In this document: positions 56,351 through 64,000 of the stretch, in pieces | How the letters are laid out: each line of letters starts with the position of its first letter | Numbering within the stretch: the stretch's first letter is position 1 | Assembly: GCF_002776525.5 (NCBI RefSeq) | Contig: NC_045439.1 | Span: 123,754,929 to 123,818,928 of the forward strand | Reading direction: 5' to 3' | From: Piliocolobus tephrosceles | Taxonomy: Eukaryota > Chordata > Mammalia > Primates > Cercopithecidae | DNA: 64,000 nt | Notes under the pieces: generated by a model | The model's input: only the letters and a program-made list of their open reading frames with translations | What the model was told of the DNA's origin: nothing | Databases searched by the model: none | Program-made: the position numbers and the translations under genes

Positions 56351-56984
56351 CACTGTGCTGGGGGGTTTTGCAAAAACCTGCGGCGTCAGCTTAATGAACC
56401 CAGCTTTGCAGAGCTTCCCAAGAACTAGAATTTTTCTCCAACTACTAAGCTTCAGAGGAAGGATAAGTCATGGGATCTTTCTTTCCAGTAGCCTAGGGCT
56501 TCAGGCCTGAGAGATATGCCCAGAGATACGATTTTCACTTCAAGACACCAGAAGGCTCAACAAGCCAATTCTGTATACATATCCTACGGTCCAAAACAAT
56601 CACATAGCTGATGCAATATATCATAGAATACAAACCCCACTGGGAAAGAAATTAGCTATGCAGAACTTATAGGTAGTGTTTTTTGGTCATAATCACTGTC
56701 TGAAGACAAGACTAGCATTTTCATTTTGTTTTTTTCACCCTTCTCTCAGTCTGCAGATGACTGCACCTTTCCCCTAATACCAAATTCAATTATTGCTCCA
56801 CTTTGGCTTGCTTTTTCTTTCAACAGGCACAGAATAATTTTATCTCCCTTTGGAACTCAGGATTTCTTTTTGAGTTCATTAAGTCTTGGGTAAAGAATGT
56901 TTGGGATGCAAATGATGCTGCTTTGGCCAAGGACTATGATGTTTTTTTCTCCCTTGGGTCTGGGCTGGAGAGAACTGTGAGCTG

Positions 56985-57090
56985 TCTTGGCTTTGCCCTG
57001 GACCTTGATATCAGGTTCAGTGTGTGTGACCTTGAGCAAGTTCATAACCTCTCTGAGTTTCACTGTCTTCATTTGCAAAATTAAAGAGGT
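56985..57090 (-). repeat. MIR-like fragment
   Basis: 'gtgaccttgagcaagttcat' and 'ctctgagtttcactgtcttc' in reverse MIR order. Confidence 0.65.
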
Positions 57091-57460
57091 GGGTGAAGAG
57101 ATCTTTAATTACTTTCTGAGCTGAGAGTCTTTGATTTGATTATTTGGATCTAATTTATCCAGAAATGCTGTGCAAATGTCCCTGCCCTCCCCACTCACCA
57201 CCAGGGCATCTAATCTTCTTATTTCCTAAACAAAACAAAACAAACAAGCAAACAAAAGAAAAATAGTTCTCTACTTATTACATAGAGAGATGGAATTTTC
57301 CAAGCCTACTATCTGATTTAACATTTGATCTTTTTAGAAGTTTGAAGTCAGAATTTTGCAATCAAATCCTCAGAGAGAAGTGTTCTTTCTTTGGAACTTC
57401 CAGATAATTCAAAAACCAAACCAAATAACCTGACACCTTTGGTTTAAAGATAGCACTTAC

Positions 57461-57515
57461 TAAGCTTCACTCTCGCGTCCTGTTCCAAATGTAAATTTCC
57501 TGTTTCCTTCCTTCC
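57461..57515 (-). pseudogene. TRAJ59: T-cell receptor alpha joining segment 59, frameshifted
   Basis: Starts KEGNRKFT, FGTG, then RESEA and runs into TAG at the donor junction. The segment is 55 nt, about 5 nt shorter than the human one as remembered (whose tail reads AQVRVKL), and leaves two rather than one extra nucleotide, so it is out of phase with TRAC. Donor GTAAG at 57459-57460. Heptamer cacagga 57516-57522, spacer ending CTTT, nonamer acataaact 57535-57543. Confidence 0.92.
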
Positions 57516-57705
57516 CACAGGAGCTGCTGACTTTACATAAACTACAGACTCTTGCTTACCCATAGGAAAGGTGGTTTGATCTTTACAGCCTTTTCCCACC
57601 GGATAAGAGAATTCATTATCTGGCCAAATGTTTCAGCCCTCTGATTGACAGGTGTTAGGTATAGAGGGGTTCCGCTAAAGTTACCTCTGAAGTTGAGGTA
57701 CTCAC

Positions 57706-57762
57706 CCAGGCTCACAGTTAACTCAGTCCCCTTCCCAAAGTTGAGCATCTCAGTGTTCTTCA
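57706..57762 (-). CDS. TRAJ60: T-cell receptor alpha joining segment 60, intact here
   Basis: Reads KNTEMLN, FGKG, TELTVSL with correct phase and donor GTGAG at 57704-57705. The human TRAJ60 is a pseudogene with FGKA as remembered, so the complete motif here suggests a usable segment. Heptamer cacagta 57763-57769, spacer ending CTTT, nonamer accaaaagc 57782-57790. TRAJ59 lies only about 190 bp below. Confidence 0.94.
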
Positions 57763-58399
57763 CACAGTACCCAGGCCCTTTACCAAAAGCCCCTGTTAGT
57801 GCAACTTCCTCCTCTCAGACCCTGGTTGTATCTCTAGCGTGATTAGGGGTGCAAGGGGGGCCAGCATCATGAACAGTCATCTGGGCTTGCACCTCTCTTA
57901 CTCATACAGCACAGGATTCAGGCTGTGAGGACAGCAGGACCAATCATGTCAGGATGGTCCAAGGTTCTCTGGCTACACAAGGAACTCATGTCCTGAAAAC
58001 CTAGCATGCTGTCTTTTGTTGTCCACCCTGCTCTACAGATTTATAAGAAGATAATGGCCTGCTGGTTTACAGCTGGTTCTGACCTAGGGCAGGGAAGGAG
58101 ACCCTGGTGGGCCACCAGGGTTGCCAGGCTTTCTTTTTCATCACTGGAAAGGCAAAAAGTACCACTTCTTTGTTGACTGCTGGGAGCCTAATTGCAGAAA
58201 CATATAATTCTTAAAATACTTTTCCCCTGTAGATTTTACAGATCAGCTTAAGAAAATACATAATTGGTGAGATAATCCTGCCCTACAAAATAATAAAATA
58301 CATGCTAAAGCCAATCATAAAATAATATTTTGATTGCCCAGTGTTTTAGGTTACCCATGCCATTGTGCACATTTTCTTCTGAAGCTAAGCTGCTTATAC

Positions 58400-58459
58400 C
58401 CAGGACCACTGTGGTTAACCATGTCCCGGTCCCAGAGGTAAATCTGTTGTCATTTTTCA
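58400..58459 (-). pseudogene. Unnumbered J-like relic between TRAJ60 and TRAJ61
   Basis: Reads MKNDNRFT, SGTG, TWLTTVVL, with one nucleotide left over and donor GTATAA (GT at 58398-58399). Apart from Phe-to-Ser in the motif and an inserted Thr in the tail it follows the J pattern closely. No heptamer or nonamer is recognisable on the high side. It is 290 bp from TRAJ61 and outside the TRAJ numbering as I know it. Confidence 0.72.
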
Positions 58460-58688
58460 TCCCATCTCTGGCCCATTGACAACCCCCCAACTCCCTTAAG
58501 GCAATGATAATGTTTCCTCAGAAACTGACTCAGATGATCTGTGGGAAAAACTGTAGGCTCTTAATAAATATTTGTTTAAATTGAATTGTATTAAACATTC
58601 ATCTTTTGCTCCTATTTGTTAAGGCACATTAGAATCTCCCACTGATAATTTGCAGATAGAAAAAAAAATTCTGTCAAATATTACTTGC

Positions 58689-58748
58689 TGAGTTTCATGA
58701 TTCCTCTAGTGTTGGCTCCAAATGTCAGTTTCCTATTAACCCGGTACC
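58689..58748 (-). pseudogene. TRAJ61: TRAJ61, the pseudo-J used in delta-locus deletion
   Basis: Reads YRVNRKLT, FGAN, TRGIMKL: the second motif Gly is Asn, the donor is GC (58687-58688) and the tail is unusual, as in the human segment. In human this pseudo-J is joined to delta-Rec in thymocytes, deleting TRD and leaving the excision circle counted as a marker of thymic output. The RSS is good: heptamer cacagga 58749-58755, spacer ending CTTT, perfect nonamer ACAAAAACC 58768-58776. It is the 5'-most J in the cluster. Confidence 0.95.
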
Positions 58749-58776
58749 CACAGGAGTGAGCACCTTTACAAAAACC
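58749..58776 (-). other. 12-RSS of TRAJ61 (pseudo-J deletion signal)
   Basis: Heptamer cacagga, 12-bp spacer and consensus nonamer on the plus-strand reading. This signal, rather than the coding block, is the part of TRAJ61 under selection if the human delta-Rec deletion pathway also works here. Confidence 0.9.
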
Positions 58777-59279
58777 AGAGGCGTCAGCATGGTTGAAAGG
58801 GATGTGGCATCAACTTTGTTGACAGAGGCACCCCTCTGTTCCCCACAGGGGCCCCATTTTGCCTGGGAGAGGGCTGCCTTCCTTCTGTCTTTCAGAGCAG
58901 AGATAGGAGAGAGCAAGAGTGGATTTCAGGGATGAAGATAATAAATACGATAGCAAAATGTTATCACATTAGACAGAACCTTCTTCTTCTTCTCTTTTTT
59001 TTTTCGCCAAATTGATGGTGTCCCAAAAGCTGTTTTCAGCACATTTCTCTCTTCCAGATGTAATAATAACTGGATTTCAAGTTGGCATATGGGCTTGGAC
59101 CTCCCGGCTTTGATGAGTCACACGTAGTAAACCAGGAAATTATGCTACCCCCTAATGAAGAAGCATGTTTTCCCTTTTCCTCTTGCTGGGCAATGAGGAG
59201 TTCAAGCAACATGCACAGGGGGATATAAACTAATAACTCTTGGGTCAGCTCTATAATTTTACACATTAGCATCCTAGAA

Positions 59280-59440
59280 TGTGAGACTTGGAAGGAAATG
59301 TAGCAACTGCCTGGGCCAATGCCCTCATTTTAAAGATGAAAATGCTGAAGCTCTGAGGGGTAAATTTGCTCAAGGTCACGTAGATAGGTAGAGGCAGAGC
59401 TGGGACTAGAATTCAGGATACCTGAGTTCCACTCCTGCCT
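59280..59440 (+). repeat. MIR-like SINE
   Basis: 'gccctcattttaaagatgaa', 'ttgctcaaggtcacgtagat' and 'gagctgggactagaattcag' in MIR order. Confidence 0.8.
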
Positions 59441-60889
59441 TGTGTGACTCCCTTTCTGTGACTCAGGAGAACAAGGATCTTCTCTGGGTGGTCTCTGTCC
59501 TCAGGGGCTCTGCTAGCTGGTTCAGGGTATGATTATTCCTGCTAATTATACAAGGATAATTCCATATATGAATAAGTCACACTGGGGAGGTGTTTGGCCT
59601 TGACACATTGTTTATGATTTTAGAGAGAATTATAGGTATTTAAAAATTTTATTTCTTAGGCTGCAGACAACAGCAATTGGTAGCAGGGGAAATGGTCCAT
59701 GAGATCCCAGGGAAGCCATGGAAAAGACAGAAACGGAAACATTTGCCCTTTACTAAAAGGACAATCCAGTGGAGAATTGGCTCTGATTATTCTTTCTCTG
59801 CAGAACTCATTTTAGGGAATGACATCGAGAGCAGGAACGGGAAATACAAAATGGTGTGGGGTTGCCTCCTGCTCCTGTGGTAGATATTGCTAACAGACAC
59901 ATCACTCTCTTCCTCTGCATATAGATGTGGCCTCAGAATCCTTCTTACCAGCATGCTCCAGACAGTCTCTACCAATTGTTACCTCTTGATAATGGAGATA
60001 TAATCTGTTTGCTCTCCATGCCCTGGGGAATAATAGGAGAAAAGACCCTGCAGATGGCTTTAGAAATCTGGTTTGCAAGAGTCAGGTCAGGTCCCACACA
60101 GCCCCATCATAAAAAGTATCACTGACCTGGTTGAACCAAGACCGTTCTTGCCACAAGCTGCTCCAGAGGTGGCAACAGCAACACCATGGAGTGTCCCTTC
60201 TTCCTCACAGTTTTCCTTCAAACGTTGGCTTTGTGGAGGGCATTGGGTAAAAAATCATGGTAGGGTTCTTCACACTTGTTCTTGCCCATTGGGCCCTCAG
60301 CAAGGTCTTTCCCCAAAGCAGAGGCCCTGGGTCCCCATGGCGCTGTCCCATCCTGGGGGTGGACGTTGTCTGCGGGACCTTGTCCCTCCCTGGTGTGCTT
60401 TCTGCAATTCATCAGGCCAGGTCTGTCCCAGGGATTTCGGATGGAATGTGGTACAGGAAGAAAGTGATGCAGAAATCCTTTCTCTAGCCCACTCACCCCC
60501 ATTTCCATACGTTCAGACGTTTCTAGGCTTTTCCTTTTTAATCACGTTTCTATTCTTTCCCAAGAAAGAGATGCACTTGTCTGTATCCATCCAAATAAAT
60601 TTCCCTACGTCCTCTACTGTTGCATTAGGCTTTCTGTAGACAAGAATATGTCCATTTGTCCTCTTAGGGTGCTATCTCATATCCTTAAAGACAGTCCTCT
60701 GTGGGTGACTGGTGGAGGATAGTCCCTTTGGGCTGACAGAGAAGCAGCTACCAGTCTCAGAGTTGAAAAGGGAATGGAGACAGAAGCAGTAGCTTTGACT
60801 TGAATTGTGAACAAAGAATGTTTTCCTTCCCTGACCTATTTTCTGTCAACCTCCAGTATGACCTATTTATGGAGATGGGATAATTAGTA

Positions 60890-60903
60890 GCAGCAGAGGG
60901 CGC
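60890..60903 (+). promoter_or_regulatory. CTCF-like motif in the expected TEA region
   Basis: gcagcagagggcgc fits the 14-base CTCF core with one mismatch at the first position. It lies 2.1 kb upstream of TRAJ61, where CTCF binding near the TEA promoter is known in mouse. Binding is inferred only from sequence. Confidence 0.55.
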
Positions 60904-61674
60904 TACAAGGTCAAAAACAAAGCTGCCCACCTCAGAGGAAACAGAGAGAAAAGTCCCTCTTCTGAGTGATATGACTGATCAAGATCCAAGCTGTGGGACA
61001 AGGGTGACGTTGTTCGCCAAATCTCTTGGCTCCCACCTGGTCTCAGGGCCCTTCTTGAGCGGCAGTTTTGGGCTAATGAAAGGCAGCCCTGCTTCACTGA
61101 TGGGCAGGTGGGGCCTACAGGGTGAGTGGGGCCTGCAGAACCCTCAGCACCTGGGGGAGAGGCGCAGGCTGCAGACGCCAATAGGTTTAAGGAAGATGGA
61201 GTGGAGAAACTTAGGGGCAATATGTCCTTACTGGGCCACTAAATCTTGAGACTCTCTCCTATTCTACAGTGGCGGGGTCACTTGATCATGTATTGTGGCC
61301 TCTCATGAACAAGCCTGTTGCAACGTTTGGAAGACGTAAGACCAAGGGGCTGGAAAGCTCACTTCTCATGCTCCTAATGCTCTTACGGACTTGGGGGAGA
61401 GCACAGCTGGCTCATGTCTCAGAGGATCATAGTTCTCAGGGGATCACAGAGCTGTAGGACATGCTTGCAGCACTGACAGCAAATTAAAGACGTCAGTCTT
61501 TTTCTTTTTTTAACCATTGATTGATACAACATATCAATAATCTTTTGCTAGATTTTGCAACTTTAAAATTTAGATTTACTCAGCATCTTTTCCCTGAACA
61601 GCACTGGTGAGCGTAACACTCTTAAGAACTCTATTCATATGTCTATTTAATAAAAATGGCAACATTTAAATTAA

Positions 61675-61925
61675 ATATGTAACAGCAATACCTGACATTC
61701 GTAGATTATTTATCTGCTAGGTGTATTGCATGTGTGACTTCCCTAAATTTTCCGTAGTCCTGTGAGAAAAGCTATTACTATCTCCATTTTGCAGATGGAG
61801 CAATTGAGACTTGGAGAGTCAGGGCATGCTTAAGGTCACACAGCCGGTAAAAGCTGGTGCTGATATGAACCCAAGTAGGCTAGCTCCAGGATCCCACTCT
61901 TAGCCATTATACTGCACTGCTGTGC
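61675..61925 (+). repeat. MIR
   Basis: 'tattactatctccattttgc', 'aaggtcacacagccggtaaa' and 'tcttagccattatactgcac' follow the MIR core to its end. Confidence 0.88.
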
Positions 61926-62371
61926 TAAGTGCCTGCCCTTCCTTTGGGGAAGGATGCCTTTCAAGGAATATTGCAAGGACACCAGGGCAGGAGAGTCATG
62001 ACGATGCTACCCCAAGCAGGGCTCAGGTTATGTCTCAACCTTCTGTGTGAAGCAATATAGGAGAGGATGTGTCCCTCTGTGTGAAGGTCCATTAAACCCA
62101 CTTCTCTGTGCTTGGGTATGGTCAGCTGTAGCTGAGGTTGGGCAGTTAGAAGAGGAGGAGCAATTTAACTTGAAGACGGTTATGGTCTAGATCAGGAAGG
62201 GAACAGTCAGCTCTCATATAAATATCAAGCCCAGACAACATCTTTAGAGCAGGGACAGACACTAATAGACTGTGGGTGGGGAGTGAGCAGAATCCTTGGG
62301 CTTGGAAGAACCGGAAGCTCTGAAATGGACTTCCACCAGCAAGGAGCTGGGTCTCGTGGACTGGACCCCTG

Positions 62372-62385
62372 CCGGCAGGTGGCAG
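62372..62385 (+). promoter_or_regulatory. Second CTCF-like motif, same orientation
   Basis: ccggcaggtggcag fits the CTCF core with one mismatch at position 3. It is 1.5 kb beyond the first site, with the same strand. Confidence 0.5.
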
Positions 62386-62764
62386 TGCAGGCATGGGCAG
62401 TCAATGCACCGGTAAGGCAGCCTCTGGGCCCTGAATCTCCCTCTTCTACATCCAGGGGCTCTCAAGATGCTCATGGTGGGACTCTGGCCTGCCTGGTGCT
62501 TACTTTTGGTATTCTGCATGCCTAGCATTGCCAGATAAAACACAGGATGCCCAGTGGAATTTGAATTTCAGATAGACAATGAATACTTTTTTAGTATAAA
62601 TGTGTTCCAAATATGGCATGTCCCAACTATCCATATTACTGAAATTTTTGTTGTTGTTTATTTGAAATGCACATTTAACTGGGTGTCTTGTATTTTTATT
62701 TGCTAAATCTAGGTGAATGGTGAGTTTTTAAGTGAAGAAATTGTATTCTTTTTTTTTTTTTTTT

Positions 62765-62870
62765 TTACACAGCTATTTACTGATTGTCTGTGATGTGGTC
62801 AACACAAGCCTAGAGGCTAGAGACATATCAGTGAAAAGATAAGCTCCCTGCCCTCATATAGTTTATATTA

Positions 62871-62922
<52 letters not shown>

Positions 62923-63260
62923 GGGAGAGGTGAGATGGAAGAGACATAAAATAAACATGCCTGAATCTGATGATTTCAGATACTGATGTGAGGGAAAATA
63001 AGACCAGAGATGTAATTGAGGTTGGTGACGGGTGGGATGGGTGACTAATTTAGTTGGAGCTGAGAACTGTTAAAAATTGGGGAAGGAGTTTCAGGCAGCT
63101 AGAAAAGAAGACATAGAAGGGATGAGAAGGAAGGCCACTGCAGCTGAAGGGAAGAAAGAGAAGGAGATGTGGGGTGAGGCTGGGGAGGAAGCAAGGGCCA
63201 GATCATTTGTAGATGTTACAGGCCTGGGAAGGAGGTCCAGCTGTCATCATCTGATGTACA
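62765..63260 (+). repeat. Old interspersed repeat interrupted by (GT)24
   Basis: 'ctccctgccctcatatagtt' and flanks resemble the repeat at 5805. A clean 48-base GT run (62873-62920) interrupts it. Confidence 0.5.
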
Positions 63261-64000
63261 TTTTATGAAGAACTGGAGAATGGATTGTCCAGGGACAAGA
63301 GCAGAAGCAAGGAGACCAGTTAGTGCGTTGTTGAAGCAGTCTCTGTAAGAGATGATGGTGTTTATAGAAGGTGGTGGCGGTGGAGATGGAAGAAGTAGAT
63401 AGACTGGAGATATATTTTCATGGTAGAACTGACAGTTCTTACTGAAGAATTGGATGTAGGGAAAAAGGGAAATGAAGGACCTTCTAGAAATACTCTTAGA
63501 AACACTCCTGCATTTTGGGGAGTGAGTTAGTCTGTGTTCTGTTTTTTATAGCAGAGCTTCCGAACTGTTGTCATATTCATGGCTTACGTGGAAAATCATA
63601 TTTGTAGGGCGTCTGGCTGTGAGGGGCTGGCTCAGGGGCTCCACTCACCCCAGGTACACGGGCACTCTGAACCCTATCTCAACAAGTTTGTAACCCACTC
63701 ATGGCAGATCACCCGCCAGGAAGCTATGTTCAGGATTTTCCAGCTGGAGCCAAGTGTGTGCTGCAGTGGGCCCAGTGTGAGACAGAAAGTCAAGCTGGTG
63801 AAGTGCAAGAAGCACTTAGGATCAGGACACTCCCTCAACCATCTGAAATCAAAGATTTCTGGAATTGAGGTCTAGGACAGATTTTAGAAAGGATCTTGTC
63901 CAATCCCCTTTCTTCCCTCTTCACACAGAGAAGTAAGGGAGTTGTCCAAGGTACTCTTTCATTTATTACATTTATTGAATAGAACAAAGTGTGTGGAGCT

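Larger units (their letters stand above)
41568..58688. other. Spacers between TRAJ47 and TRAJ61
   Basis: No Alu lies in this 17 kb, unlike the rest of the array. Besides the listed repeats and four J relics, 41568-42674, 45437-46757, 48690-50930 and 57791-58397 hold nothing I can identify. Confidence 0.6.
58777..64000. other. J-free upstream flank of TRAJ61 (expected TEA region)
   Basis: No J, V or C exon was recognised. The noncoding TEA exon and promoter should lie here on the minus strand by comparison with human and mouse, but I could not place them. Contains two CTCF-like motifs, two MIRs and a GT repeat. TRDV3 is expected just past 64000. Confidence 0.55.

Noticed and set aside
60073..60639. 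188-codon open frame on the plus strand upstream of TRAJ61
   Set aside because: Composition and content look random, and it lies in the expected noncoding TEA flank; I recognise no domain.
63579..63875. 98-codon open frame near the window end, considered as part of inverted TRDV3
   Set aside because: No V-domain cysteines, tryptophan or DxAxYxC pattern, and no RSS. TRDV3 should lie further on.

Overview
The window is a non-human primate T-cell receptor alpha joining (TRAJ) cluster, read on the minus strand. Fifty-two consecutive J segments, TRAJ61 at the high-coordinate end down to TRAJ10 at the low end, lie in the human order. Each is a 50-70 bp coding block with a 12-bp-spacer recombination signal (RSS) on its 5' (high-coordinate) side and, in nearly all, a GT splice donor on its 3' (low-coordinate) side. 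The primate call rests on seven Alu elements, several with target-site duplications, and on J peptides close to the human set as I remember it. About a third look identical to human and the rest differ by one to four residues. That is too many differences for human and suggests a monkey; which lineage cannot be settled by eye.

Layout: 1-1549 is a J-free tail with an Alu fragment and a MIR (TRAJ9 to TRAJ1, TRAC and the alpha enhancer would lie below position 1). From 1550 to 58748 is the J array, with a segment about every 1.1 kb. Spacers hold Alus, old MIR/L2-type repeats, simple repeats and several local duplications. From 58777 to 64000 is the J-free flank upstream of TRAJ61, where the germline T early alpha (TEA) promoter is expected; it holds two CTCF-like motifs in the same orientation. 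TRDV3 and TRDC should lie beyond 64000.

Function: in a developing thymocyte, RAG joins a V segment (outside the window) to one J at its 12-RSS, and the J is then spliced through its donor to TRAC. TRAJ33 (MAIT cells) and TRAJ18 (iNKT cells) are the best-known single segments. TRAJ61 is the pseudo-J used in the delta-locus-deleting rearrangement that produces excision circles.

What goes beyond the standard map: four degenerate J-like relics outside the TRAJ1-61 numbering, all in the TRAJ52-TRAJ61 part (plus one weaker candidate near TRAJ22); coding and RSS changes against human at TRAJ14, 16, 18, 35, 59 and 60; a duplicated nonamer at TRAJ33; an over-represented CTTT tetranucleotide next to the nonamer; an exact 94-bp duplication with a hairpin tail beside TRAJ10; a 232-bp recent duplication around TRAJ42-43; an inverted repeat around TRAJ48; and two perfect hairpins. 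Nothing here looks like a wholly new system, and no conventional protein-coding gene was found. Comparisons with human are from memory, not from a search.
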